From Parasporobacterium sp. (GTDB taxonomy: Bacteria; Bacillota; Clostridia; Lachnospirales; Lachnospiraceae): a stretch of DNA of 64,000 nucleotides. The stretch covers positions 1 to 64,000 of the forward strand of contig JAFWOB010000137.1 of the NCBI GenBank assembly GCA_017510065.1. The letters run 5' to 3'. This document shows positions 1 through 8,633 of the stretch, in pieces. The position numbers were made by a program, and so were the translations under genes. A model generated the notes under the pieces. It ran no database searches. It saw nothing but the letters and a program-made list of their open reading frames with translations, and was not told the origin of the DNA. Position 1 is the stretch's first letter. Each line of letters begins with the position of its first letter.

Positions 1-48
1 ATTTAGTTATCAATGTACATATGGCCTACGAGCTGCCTGCCTCTGGCA

Positions 49-137
49 GGTGGCTCTCCCGGCTGGAACGCTGGCTCTCAATAACGGAACCGGTGGCTCA
101 GTTTTATCGGAATGGGTGGCTCCGCCACTCCGGAATA
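49..137. repeat. Four degenerate direct repeats, possible IS21-type element end
   Basis: Four imperfect copies, starting at about 49, 70, 92 and 115, follow a pattern of GGTGGCTC, about seven variable bases, then CGGAA. The period is 21-23 bp. IS21-family elements are known to carry several such terminal repeats, and similar GTGGCTC/CGGAA units flank istA/istB genes in Clostridia. No transposase gene is in the window, so this would be one end of an element lying to the left, or a relic. The element identity is inference from memory. Confidence 0.5.
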
Positions 138-172
138 ATCAATATTCTTAAATTCTGTTAATGGCTTGTTTG

Positions 173-358
173 AGAATATTTTTTATTCTTATCTAAGTTA
201 AACTCTTGATTTGAGAATAGTCTGCCTGTTCTCAAAAAATGAAAAATCGTTCTAAAAGAACACTTTGTATTCTTTTATTTTGAAAAAGCCAGAACTGAGA
301 ACACATGGTGTTCATGGATCAGATAAAGAGTGAATTTGAGAACACCACCTGGTGTTCT
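173..358. repeat. Cluster of five short inverted repeats in gene-free DNA
   Basis: The first 458 bases hold no credible gene. Five small hairpins stand in a row: 173-189 (AGAATA arms), 210-236 (TTTGAGAA/TTCTCAAA), 253-277 (TAAAAGAA/TTCTTTTA), 299-313 (GAACAC/GTGTTC) and 339-358 (AGAACACC/GGTGTTCT). The arms share an AGAA core, and the last two share GAACAC. None has a clean long U-tract except weakly the last. They could be mobile-element ends, protein-binding palindromes or a structured RNA; the function is unknown. Confidence 0.5.
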
Positions 359-402
359 TTTGCGTTTATTCATTTACTCTGAATGCTGATAAAGGGCAAA
401 CG

Positions 403-433
403 AAAGGCCGCCATTTTTATAAATGGTGGCCTT
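403..433 (-). terminator. Rho-independent terminator of the PPIase gene
   Basis: Arms AAGGCCACCATTT and AATGGCGGCCTT (minus-strand reading) pair with one wobble and a short loop, followed by TTTCGTTT. It lies 26 bases after the stop codon at 459. Confidence 0.8.
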
Positions 434-458
434 GAAAGATATTTCAAACAAATAGTGG

Positions 459-2276
459 TTATTTGACGGTTACAGAGGTAATATGCGGATTAGCTCCGTT
501 ATACCAGTACAGGAAGCCTTCCAGATCCACTACATCGCCAACCTGCAGCGCTTCAACTGCCTTATAGACATCGGTATCCTTGTCACACAGATAGGATTCT
601 ACAGTAAAGGTAAATTCCTGACCGTCTGCAGTCTGCACGTTGAAATACAGGTCATCACCCTGCGTACCGGAACCATCCCAGTTATACAGGAACGGTGCTT
701 CATTGCCATCAGCATCCGCAGAAGCAGCAACTGTTAAACCGTTGAAGGAAACGAATTGATTCATATAATTGACAAGTTCTTCTGTGCCGAGAAGATCTGT
801 CACATCTACAGCTTCTGCAATAAAGCTGTCCGCATCGTCTACAAATTCAAAGGTCGCATCCGCGATCTCGATCTCTCCGGACCATTCAGCCTTATATCCA
901 TCAACATGGATCTTGGTACCAGGAACCAGTTTAGCAGCATCTTCTTCAGAGCATGCCATGTTGTAGATAAAGTATGCTCCAAGCTGATCAGCCGCATAAA
1001 CGGTAATAGTGCCGTCCCACCAGGACTGTGTTGCCTGAACATAGACATCCAGATGAACCTCGTCATCTACATTGGCAGTCTGATAATCAAAATAGGTCAT
1101 TGCTGACTGTGAAATGACAACATTTTCTTCCAGTGCTTCCAAAACTTTGGATAACAGGACATTATATTTCGCGATCAGAGACCAGCCTTCTCCGTTGATT
1201 TCTTTAAACTCATCTACGGAATAGGTTCCCTCCAGACCATTTGCTGCAATGACATCGCTGATATACTGATTCAGTTCTTCGTCAGTGCACTCAATACCTT
1301 TATCTGCAGCGACAGAATCCACGAGCATCATGGTGTTCATATCATTGACTGAATACTGGTTGCAATAATCCTCTGCTGAAGCAAATCCATTCATCTGCGC
1401 GATCATGTCAGCATCATAGCCTTCCATTCCACTGGCTGCATACATGGTAACATAATACTCAAGAGATTCCATGTTATATGCTTTCATGATGTTGTAAATA
1501 TTTTCCGGATAGGTGACTACATGAACTTTGCTCTGCATTGCAGAGAACACTGCGTCATGCAGTTTTGCATGGTAGAGATAATCTCTTGTATATTCATTCA
1601 GCTCCTCTACGGAATTCAGTTCTGTATCCATATTGGCAGAAGAAAATTCCTTAACAAATTCGTCGGTCAGTTCCGGCGTATTTGTAACACTCTTATAATT
1701 CAGCGTGATGGTAAAGACAGCATTTTTACCGGCCAGTTCTTCTGTATACTCTTCCGGGAAAGTAACTGTAATATCAAATGTTTCCCCAATGGAATGTCCG
1801 ATCATCTGCTCTTCAAATCCCTCAATAAACATGCCGGATCCGATGGTCAGTTCATATCCCTGTGCGGTACCTCCTTCGAAAGGTTCTTCTTCACCTTCCA
1901 GAACACCGGAAAAATCGAAATTAACAAGATCTCCTTCTTCAACCGTGCCTTCTTTAATCTGTTCCGTTGTAGATGCATAATTCAGAATGCTGCTGATATA
2001 GCTTTCAATTTCGTAATCTTCTACCTTAACCTGATTGGAAGGAATTTCGATGTTTGAATAATCATCTACCAGAACTTCTCCCTCTTCACTTAAAGGAACC
2101 TCGATTGACTGAGCACCTTCGGAAGAAGCGCCAGGTTCTTCGGCATCTACAGCTTCTGTTTCTACAACAGCCTCCTGTGCGGTATCCGGTGCAGCAGCTT
2201 CATCTGCAAATGCGAGCATACTGATCATGGAAACGGCAAGAAGCATTGCTACTACCAGTGTCACAATTCGTTTCAT
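459..2276 (-). CDS. Secreted trigger-factor-like FKBP-type peptidyl-prolyl isomerase
   Basis: 605 residues. Residues 1-24 form a signal peptide ending LAFA, with no lipobox. An acidic linker (25-75) precedes a domain at about 112-197 that reads as the trigger-factor FKBP fold (GDLVNFDFSG, GSGMFIEGFEEQMIG, VTFPEEY, ELAGK). The next part (to about 390) resembles the helical substrate-binding arm of trigger factor. The last 110 or so residues look like an OB-type beta domain. The ribosome-binding N-domain of trigger factor is absent and replaced by the signal sequence, so the protein should fold or hold exported proteins outside the membrane. AGAGGT lies ahead of the ATG at 2276. It follows the fatty-acid operon by 59 bases, probably with its own expression. 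The C-terminal role is not recognised. Confidence 0.8.
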   Translation of the reverse strand: MKRIVTLVVAMLLAVSMISMLAFADEAAAPDTAQEAVVETEAVDAEEPGASSEGAQSIEVPLSEEGEVLVDDYSNIEIPSNQVKVEDYEIESYISSILNYASTTEQIKEGTVEEGDLVNFDFSGVLEGEEEPFEGGTAQGYELTIGSGMFIEGFEEQMIGHSIGETFDITVTFPEEYTEELAGKNAVFTITLNYKSVTNTPELTDEFVKEFSSANMDTELNSVEELNEYTRDYLYHAKLHDAVFSAMQSKVHVVTYPENIYNIMKAYNMESLEYYVTMYAASGMEGYDADMIAQMNGFASAEDYCNQYSVNDMNTMMLVDSVAADKGIECTDEELNQYISDVIAANGLEGTYSVDEFKEINGEGWSLIAKYNVLLSKVLEALEENVVISQSAMTYFDYQTANVDDEVHLDVYVQATQSWWDGTITVYAADQLGAYFIYNMACSEEDAAKLVPGTKIHVDGYKAEWSGEIEIADATFEFVDDADSFIAEAVDVTDLLGTEELVNYMNQFVSFNGLTVAASADADGNEAPFLYNWDGSGTQGDDLYFNVQTADGQEFTFTVESYLCDKDTDVYKAVEALQVGDVVDLEGFLYWYNGANPHITSVTVK

Positions 2277-2335
2277 GTATTTTTTACCTCTTTTCTATAA
2301 TCTGGTATACGGCAAAGAACCGTATGAACCTTCTA

Positions 2336-3544
2336 TCAATCTGCCCTGCCTACGATCACGCAGGAATTCTGGCCGCCAAATCCAAGAGCATTGGACATGG
2401 CAATCCGAATATCCTGTCCATCCAGACGATTAGCAGATACATTGATATCACACTCAGGGTCATGATCTGATAATCCGATATTGGCAGGCACAGTTCCTGT
2501 CTGGAGGATCCTGATGCAGGCGATCAGTTCGGTAATACCGCCTGCTCCCATCATATGACCGGTAATGCCTTTTGTGGAGCTGACCTTAACCGGATGATCA
2601 CCGAAGACAATGTGGATTGCATTGGTTTCAGCAATATCGCCCATCTTGGTTGCAGTACCATGAGCATTGATATAATCCACGTCTACCGGGCTGATTCCCG
2701 CGTCATGCAGTGCCAGTTTCATACAGGCAGCCGCACCTGCTCCGCTGGGATCCGGAGATACCGGATTGAAGGCATCCGTATTATTGGCGCATCCGAGCAG
2801 CACAGCAAGTGCTTTTGCTCCTCTCTTTACAGCAGACTCTTCACTTTCGAGAACGAGGGCACCACCACCCTCCCCCAGGACGAATCCATTGCGGTTTACA
2901 TCAAAAGGCCTGCTTTCCCCTGTCTTGGAAAGAGCGCCGGTTTTGGTAAGGCTCTGAATCAGCGGCGTGCAGATAGCGCCTTCACCTGCCATCACTACTA
3001 CTGCATCGCAGGCATCGGACTGAATCAACAATGATGCGATCTTTACCGCGTCACCACCGGAAGAACAGGCTGTACTGACTGTAAGACTCGGTCCCTTGAT
3101 CTTGTAATTGATGGAAAATTGTGCAGCCGCAATATTGCCCATTGCTTTCGTGAGGAACTTGGGGCCTGCTGCTTTGTGATTCAGTGCAAGCTGGGAATTG
3201 GTTTCACCGATAATACAGATACCGCTTAGGGCACTTCCCATCACGATTCCCACTCTGTCACTGTCCGTATCAAGTCCGCTCATGTTCACCGCTTCCATGG
3301 CAGAAACATAAGCATACTGCATATAGGGCTCCAGGTCCTGCACCAGTTTCATGGAAAGATAATCTTTCGGATTGAAATTTTTAACCTGGCCGGCTCTCTT
3401 AACAGTGAGATCTGTTGTATCCAGGCCTTCTATCTCATCAATCCCGCAGACTCCCTCTGTCAGAGATTTCCAGTATTCTTCGACGCCGATTCCCACCGGA
3501 GTGACTGCACCCATCCCGGTTATGAATATCTTTTTACTGTTCAT
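2336..3544 (-). CDS. Beta-ketoacyl-ACP synthase, FabF type (second copy)
   Basis: 402 residues, full length for the KAS I/II family. The thiolase-fold catalytic set is present: Cys160 in STACSSG, His295 in NAHGTAT and His330 in KGITGHMMGAGG with Lys325. It condenses acyl-ACP with malonyl-ACP. It sits 5 bases after the other fabF-type gene and its SD is inside that gene's end, so the two are co-expressed. It is clearly diverged from the neighbour (KMGD where the neighbour has PMND; different N-terminal half), so it is not a recent duplicate. A KAS II with different chain-length preference, or an initiation role covering the missing fabH, is possible. Last gene of the fab operon. Confidence 0.9.
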   Translation of the reverse strand: MNSKKIFITGMGAVTPVGIGVEEYWKSLTEGVCGIDEIEGLDTTDLTVKRAGQVKNFNPKDYLSMKLVQDLEPYMQYAYVSAMEAVNMSGLDTDSDRVGIVMGSALSGICIIGETNSQLALNHKAAGPKFLTKAMGNIAAAQFSINYKIKGPSLTVSTACSSGGDAVKIASLLIQSDACDAVVVMAGEGAICTPLIQSLTKTGALSKTGESRPFDVNRNGFVLGEGGGALVLESEESAVKRGAKALAVLLGCANNTDAFNPVSPDPSGAGAAACMKLALHDAGISPVDVDYINAHGTATKMGDIAETNAIHIVFGDHPVKVSSTKGITGHMMGAGGITELIACIRILQTGTVPANIGLSDHDPECDINVSANRLDGQDIRIAMSNALGFGGQNSCVIVGRAD

Positions 3545-3549
3545 CAGGT

Positions 3550-4782
3550 TTATACACCTGCCTTTCTGAATGCAATGCAGGCATTATGGCCACCAAAGCC
3601 AAGAGAGGAAGACATCGCTACATCAAAGTCCTTCTTTCTGGCAACCAACGGCGTATAATCAAGGTCGCATTCCGGATCCGGTTCAGTAAGACCGATGGTC
3701 GGAGGTGCAATTCCCTCTTCAAGAGCAAGAACTGAGATCACTGCTTCTGCTGCGCCTGCAGCTCCAAGCATATGTCCAGTCATGGATTTAGTAGAACTGA
3801 TAACGATCTTTCTTGCCCTTTCTTCTCCCAATGCCTTTTTGACAGCAATGGTTTCCGCTTTGTCATTCATCGGCGTAGCAGTACCATGTGCATTGTAATA
3901 GACATTATCTGTATCAATGCCGGTTTCCTGCCATGCCAGTTCAATCGCCTTTGCACCGCCTTCTGCTTCCGGATGAGGTGCTGTCATATGGTATGCGTCG
4001 CAGGTAGCGCCATATCCGCAGAGTTCCGCATAGATATGTGCTCCTCTGTTGACTGCATGTTCATATTCTTCCAGTACCAGCGCACCGGCACCTTCTCCCA
4101 TGACAAAACCGTTTCTTCTTTTATCAAACGGCAGAGACGCCTGCAGCGGGTCTTCTGAGAAGCTGAGAGCCTGCATGGTAGAAAATCCTGCAGCAGCAAG
4201 AGCATTCACCGTAGCTTCGGCACCGCCTGCGATCATGGCATCTGCATATCCGTGACGGATCAACCTCATCGCTTCTCCGATGGCATTGGTTGCGGAGGCG
4301 CATGCCGTTACACAAGGCATGGCAGGACCTTTACACTGATAGCGGATAGCGATCATGCCGGAAGCCATATTGGCGATCATCATAGGTATGAAGAACGGAG
4401 AAACTCTTCTTGGACCTTTTTCCATTAATTTCTGATGTTCTTTCATAAAGGTATCGATACCGCCGATTCCGGTTCCGATATAGACGCCGATCCTTGTATC
4501 ATCGACTGTCCCGATAATACCGCTTTCTTCTACAGCCTGTTTTGCTGCACCAATAGCGAACTGTGTGTAAATGTCGCTGTGAAGAACATCCATTTTGTCC
4601 ATGAATTCCTTCGGATCAAAATCCCTGACTTCTCCGGCGACTTTCACCTTATAGTCAGTGGTGTCAAATTTTGTGATAGGACCAATACCGCAAACACCGT
4701 TCTTGATATTTTCCCAGAATACCGGTACCTCATTGCCCAGCGGGCTCACGATTCCAAGTCCTGTGACTGCCACTCTTTTCAT
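3550..4782 (-). CDS. fabF: Beta-ketoacyl-ACP synthase II
   Basis: 410 residues, the usual FabF length. Catalytic Cys161 (VTACASA), His299 (NAHGTATPMND) and His337 (TKSMTGHMLGAAG, Lys332) are all present. It performs the elongating Claisen condensation of type II fatty-acid synthesis in the cytosol. The SD AAGGAGG overlaps the accA stop codon, indicating coupling. In many Clostridia fabF lies between fabG and accB; here that slot is empty and fabF is at the operon end, followed by a paralogue. Confidence 0.95.
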   Translation of the reverse strand: MKRVAVTGLGIVSPLGNEVPVFWENIKNGVCGIGPITKFDTTDYKVKVAGEVRDFDPKEFMDKMDVLHSDIYTQFAIGAAKQAVEESGIIGTVDDTRIGVYIGTGIGGIDTFMKEHQKLMEKGPRRVSPFFIPMMIANMASGMIAIRYQCKGPAMPCVTACASATNAIGEAMRLIRHGYADAMIAGGAEATVNALAAAGFSTMQALSFSEDPLQASLPFDKRRNGFVMGEGAGALVLEEYEHAVNRGAHIYAELCGYGATCDAYHMTAPHPEAEGGAKAIELAWQETGIDTDNVYYNAHGTATPMNDKAETIAVKKALGEERARKIVISSTKSMTGHMLGAAGAAEAVISVLALEEGIAPPTIGLTEPDPECDLDYTPLVARKKDFDVAMSSSLGFGGHNACIAFRKAGV

Positions 4783-4792
4783 ATTTTCCTCC

Positions 4793-5584
4793 TTACAGTT
4801 CCGTACTTCCTATTTTCCGGAAACGCTGGTAACGCTGCTCCAGCAGCTCCGTTATGTCCATTTCACACAGTACAGAAAACTCATCGATCAGCTGCTGTTT
4901 CAAAGAAGCATAAAACTCCACTTCTCCGATCTTTTCTTCCGGAATGATCTTTTCGATCAGCCCATTTGTCATGCTGTCCTGTGCTGTCAGCTGAAGGTTT
5001 TCTGCTGCATCTGCTGCTTTTGCGGAATCCTTCCAAAGGATACTTGCACATCCTTCCGGTGAGATCACGGAATAGATGGAATTTTCCATCATCCAGACCC
5101 TGTCGGATACGCTTAGGGCCAGAGCTCCGCCGCTTCCGCCTTCCCCGATCACAATTGAGATTGCAGGAGTTTTCAGAGTCATCATCTCCATCAGGTTCTC
5201 TGCGATTGCCTGTCCCTGGCCTCTCTCTTCTGCACCGATCCCACAATATGCTCCAGACGTATCTACCAGACACAGAACGGGTCTGTGGAATTTTTCTGCC
5301 TGTTTCATCAGGCGCAGGGCTTTTCTATAGCCTTCCGGATTCGGAGACCCAAAAGAATGCTGCATTCTCTCTTTGGTATTGCGTCCTTTTTCAATCCCGA
5401 TCACAGTAATCGGCTTTCCGTCAAGGCGGGCAATACCTCCTACGATAGCTCCATCATCGGCAAAGCGTCGGTCGCCATGCAGTTCTATAAAATCTGTCAA
5501 TAGATTATCAATATAATCAACAGCCGTCGGCCTCTTGTTGCTTCTGGCAATTTTTACTTTTTCATATGCTGTATTACTGTTCAT
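4793..5584 (-). CDS. accA: Acetyl-CoA carboxylase carboxyltransferase subunit alpha
   Basis: 263 residues from the ATG at 5584, chosen over an upstream GTG at 5599 because AGGTGAAGAAG lies directly before the ATG. The reading frame overlaps the end of accD by 11 bases. Crotonase-fold signatures of AccA are clear: ELHGDRRFADD, KGRNTKERMQHSFGSPNPEGYRKALR, DTSGAYCGIGAEERGQ and GEGGSGGALAL. With AccD it transfers carboxyl from carboxybiotin to acetyl-CoA, giving malonyl-CoA. It is shorter than the E. coli protein at the N-terminus, as is usual for Clostridia. Confidence 0.96.
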   Translation of the reverse strand: MNSNTAYEKVKIARSNKRPTAVDYIDNLLTDFIELHGDRRFADDGAIVGGIARLDGKPITVIGIEKGRNTKERMQHSFGSPNPEGYRKALRLMKQAEKFHRPVLCLVDTSGAYCGIGAEERGQGQAIAENLMEMMTLKTPAISIVIGEGGSGGALALSVSDRVWMMENSIYSVISPEGCASILWKDSAKAADAAENLQLTAQDSMTNGLIEKIIPEEKIGEVEFYASLKQQLIDEFSVLCEMDITELLEQRYQRFRKIGSTEL

Positions 5585-6446
5585 CTTCTTCACCTGCACT
5601 GTGCAATTTCAGAAGTGATGCGATCATCTCTTTCTGGACTGTACGCGGAGCAATAGCGTCCACAAAACCATGATCCAGAAGAAATTCCGCTGTCTGAAAT
5701 CCTTTGGGAAGTGTTTTTCTGGTAGTCTGCTCGATGACCCGGGCACCTGCAAAACCAACTGTAGCACCCGGTTCTGCAAGGATGACATCTCCCTCCATGG
5801 CAAAACTTGCTGTTACACCTCCGGTGGTAGGGTCTGTCAGAATCACCAGATAAAACAAGCCGAGATCACTATGTCTCTTTACGGCACCGCTTGTCTTGGC
5901 CATCTGCATCAGCGAAAACAGGCCTTCCTGCATCCTGGCACCTCCGGACACCGTATAACCAACAACAGGGAGACGATGTTCACTGGCATATTCAAATGTT
6001 CTGGTAATCCGTTCGCCAACAGCAGTTCCCATACTTCCCATCATAAAATACTGCTCCATAATAAAAATGCAGCATTTTACTCCGCCGATCCGTACAGTAC
6101 CGCAGATCACGGCCTCATCTTCTTTACTGGATATCCTGGTCAATTCCAGTTTTTTCTGGTATCCGGGGAAATGGATGGGATCCTGTGTTGACACATCGGA
6201 AAACATTTCAGAGAAGGAATCTTCATCTGCAATGTAAGCGATACGCTGAAGAGCACTCATGCGGAAGTGATATCCGCATGAGCAGGTATTTTCGTTAGCC
6301 CAAAGCCGGCTTAACGGAATGGATTTATGGCAGTTCGGACAGACTTTTTCCGGTTCGCTGGCATCTCCCTGGACCGGAAGGGAATTCCGTCCTCCTGATT
6401 CCAGTTCATTTCTGGATTGAAACAGAAATTTCAAAAATGCAGCCAA
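5574..6446 (-). CDS. accD: Acetyl-CoA carboxylase carboxyltransferase subunit beta
   Basis: 290 residues. An N-terminal zinc ribbon (Cys36, Cys39, Cys55, Cys57) precedes the crotonase-fold domain with SGGARMQEG, DPTTGGVTASFA and EPGATVGFAG. The second cysteine pair reads CxC (TCSCGYH) instead of the usual CxxC. The start is a TTG at 6446 with GAAGGTGAGG just upstream; no in-frame ATG exists before the zinc ribbon. It begins 4 bases after the accC stop. Partner of AccA in the carboxyltransferase heterotetramer. Confidence 0.95.
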   Translation of the reverse strand: MAAFLKFLFQSRNELESGGRNSLPVQGDASEPEKVCPNCHKSIPLSRLWANENTCSCGYHFRMSALQRIAYIADEDSFSEMFSDVSTQDPIHFPGYQKKLELTRISSKEDEAVICGTVRIGGVKCCIFIMEQYFMMGSMGTAVGERITRTFEYASEHRLPVVGYTVSGGARMQEGLFSLMQMAKTSGAVKRHSDLGLFYLVILTDPTTGGVTASFAMEGDVILAEPGATVGFAGARVIEQTTRKTLPKGFQTAEFLLDHGFVDAIAPRTVQKEMIASLLKLHSAGEEDEQ

Positions 6447-6450
6447 ATCC

Positions 6451-7758
6451 TCACCTTCCTTCCATGAACGTCAGATCATAATCACCGGAAGAAAACACGG
6501 GATCTCCGACGATCTCAAGCTGTTCCATGATATTGGTTTCAATCCCGTTAAACAGGATTTCGCATAAAGCGGAACGCATCTTGCGGACTGCTTCTTCTCT
6601 GGTACTTGCGTAGGCAATCAGTTTGCCGATCAGAGAATCATAATAGGGGCTTACCATTGTACCGGGAATCACCCCGCCGTCAAATCGAAGGAAAGGGCCT
6701 CCCGGGATATGACATGCCTGAAGTCGGCCGGGAGTAAGCGCATTGATTCGGCATTCAATAGAAGAACCCGAGAGGCTGATATCTTCCTGCTTAAAGGGAA
6801 GCGTAACACCTGCTGCAGTACGGATCTGCCATTTCACCATATCAATCCTGGTAAGGGCTTCTGTAACACAGTGCTCTACCTGAAGACGAACATTCATTTC
6901 CATGAACCAGAAATTGCCCATGGTATCCATCAGGAACTCCAGGGTACCGACTCCCGAATACCCCATTTTCTTTACGGCATCCGTAACATCCCGGATCAGT
7001 TTCTGCCGCTGCATTTCATTGACGCCCGGAGACGGGGATTCTTCGATCAGTTTCTGGTGACGTCTCTGGATGGAGCAGTCTCTTTCCCCGAGGCAGAGAA
7101 CGTTGCCTGCCTCATCCGCGATGATCTGCATTTCGATATGACGTGCAGGATAAATGAATTTTTCCATATAAACACTGCCGTCTCCGAATGTCGCTTCACT
7201 CTCGGAAACCGCCAGCGGATAAACTTTCAGAAGTTCTTCCTTTGTATTGACCTGACGGATCCCTCTGCCGCCGCCTCCGAAACAGGCTTTCAGCATGACA
7301 GGATAACCGATCCGCTCGGCACTCTCAACAGCCTCATCCAGTGAAGCTAGAGCCTCCGTACCCGGAATTGGGTGCAGATTTGTAGCTTCCATGATTTTTT
7401 TGATCTGGGCTTTGTCTCCCACTTTTTCCATTACTTCCGGATCCGGGCCGATAAAGACAATTCCGCATTTCTTGCATAGTTGTGCAAAATGAGGATTCTC
7501 TGACAGAAAACCATATCCGGGATGAATCGCCTGTGCTTTGGAGACCAGTGCTGCGCTTATGACCCGTTCTTCATTCAGATAACTTTCCGACGCCTGAGCC
7601 TTTCCGATACAGTAGCTTTCATCTGCCAGCTGTACATGAAGAGATTCCCGATCAGCTTCGGAATATACAGCAACTGTGGAAATACCCATTTCCTTACATG
7701 CACGTATAATACGCACCGCGATCTCGCCGCGGTTCGCGATCAGGATTTTTGAAAACAT
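6451..7758 (-). CDS. accC: Biotin carboxylase subunit of acetyl-CoA carboxylase
   Basis: 435 residues, slightly short of the usual 445-450. ATP-grasp features are present: KILIANRGEIAVRI at the N-terminus, the glycine-rich GGGGRG loop, MEKFI and ERDCSIQRRHQKLIEE. The signature EMNVRLQVEHCVTE replaces the common EMNTRIQVEHPVTE. It carboxylates biotin on AccB using ATP and bicarbonate. The start at 7758 lies within the end of fabZ (19-base overlap) with GGAG 8 bases ahead. Confidence 0.96.
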   Translation of the reverse strand: MFSKILIANRGEIAVRIIRACKEMGISTVAVYSEADRESLHVQLADESYCIGKAQASESYLNEERVISAALVSKAQAIHPGYGFLSENPHFAQLCKKCGIVFIGPDPEVMEKVGDKAQIKKIMEATNLHPIPGTEALASLDEAVESAERIGYPVMLKACFGGGGRGIRQVNTKEELLKVYPLAVSESEATFGDGSVYMEKFIYPARHIEMQIIADEAGNVLCLGERDCSIQRRHQKLIEESPSPGVNEMQRQKLIRDVTDAVKKMGYSGVGTLEFLMDTMGNFWFMEMNVRLQVEHCVTEALTRIDMVKWQIRTAAGVTLPFKQEDISLSGSSIECRINALTPGRLQACHIPGGPFLRFDGGVIPGTMVSPYYDSLIGKLIAYASTREEAVRKMRSALCEILFNGIETNIMEQLEIVGDPVFSSGDYDLTFMEGR

Positions 7759-8177
7759 ATCTTATTCTCCGTAATAGCAAATGAAAACTCAGCTTTCACA
7801 CAAAGACGGCCATCAACGTAGCCGGCACCTTCGGCAAAAAAGAAAGGAAACTTACTTTTTGTGATCCTGCATTTTGTTTCAAACAAATCTCCAGGATACA
7901 CTGGTGACTTGAATCTGACATTATTAAGTCCTGTATACATAGGCATTTTATCTGCCTGCATCTGATCAGCCAGAAGCACACAGGTGGACTGAGCCAGTAT
8001 CTCACACAGGATAACTCCAGGAACCACCGGAGCTCCCGGAAAATGTCCCTTCAGGAAAAACGCATCTTCCGGTATTTTATAATAGCCATGTGCAGTATCT
8101 TCTTCCCTTACCACTTCATCAAGAAGAAGCATATTGTCACGATGCGGCAGTATCTTTTTGATCTCTTCTTTATTCAT
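7740..8177 (-). CDS. fabZ: 3-hydroxyacyl-ACP dehydratase
   Basis: 145 residues, typical of FabZ hot-dog proteins. The catalytic pair is His45 in GHFPGAPVVPGV and Glu59 in CEILAQ. PHRDNMLLLD near the start is also a family mark. It removes water from 3-hydroxyacyl-ACP. It sits 2 bases after the accB stop. No fabA or fabM homologue is near, so how unsaturated fatty acids would be made is not visible here. Confidence 0.95.
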   Translation of the reverse strand: MNKEEIKKILPHRDNMLLLDEVVREEDTAHGYYKIPEDAFFLKGHFPGAPVVPGVILCEILAQSTCVLLADQMQADKMPMYTGLNNVRFKSPVYPGDLFETKCRITKSKFPFFFAEGAGYVDGRLCVKAEFSFAITENKICFQKS

Positions 8178-8179
8178 CT

Positions 8180-8605
8180 TTATTCACCGATCAGGAACAG
8201 TACCGTGCCGTATTCCACGGTGTCTCCATTCTTAACACAGATTTCCTGGATCGTACCGTCCTGTTCCGCTGTTACTTCATTCATAAGTTTCATTGCTTCA
8301 ATAATGCAGAGGGTATCACCCTTTTTCACCTTGTCGCCTTTTTTTACAAAAGGTTCTGCATTTTCAGCAGGTGCTTCATAAAAGACACCTACCATCGGTG
8401 ACAAGACCTCTTCAAACCCGATTTTTTCTTTGCTCTGCTCAGGTGCTGCAGAAGCTGTCTGTACGGATACCGGCGCTTCAGCCAAAACAGTTCCCTGAAC
8501 GCCTCTTTCCAAACGGATTTTTGTATCATTCTCAGAGATCTCCAGACCGGTCAGCTCCAGTTCCTTCATCAATCCAGCATATTTACGGATGATTTCTTCA
8601 TTCAT
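8180..8605 (-). CDS. accB: Biotin carboxyl carrier protein
   Basis: 141 residues. An N-terminal helical segment (1-33), an Ala/Pro/Glu-rich linker (40-62) and a C-terminal biotinyl domain holding EAMKLMNE, with the biotinylated lysine at Lys106. It carries carboxybiotin between AccC and the AccAD complex. AAGGAG lies 9 bases before the ATG. Confidence 0.95.
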   Translation of the reverse strand: MNEEIIRKYAGLMKELELTGLEISENDTKIRLERGVQGTVLAEAPVSVQTASAAPEQSKEKIGFEEVLSPMVGVFYEAPAENAEPFVKKGDKVKKGDTLCIIEAMKLMNEVTAEQDGTIQEICVKNGDTVEYGTVLFLIGE

Positions 8606-8633
8606 AATCGATACTCCTTGTTTCCTATTTCAG

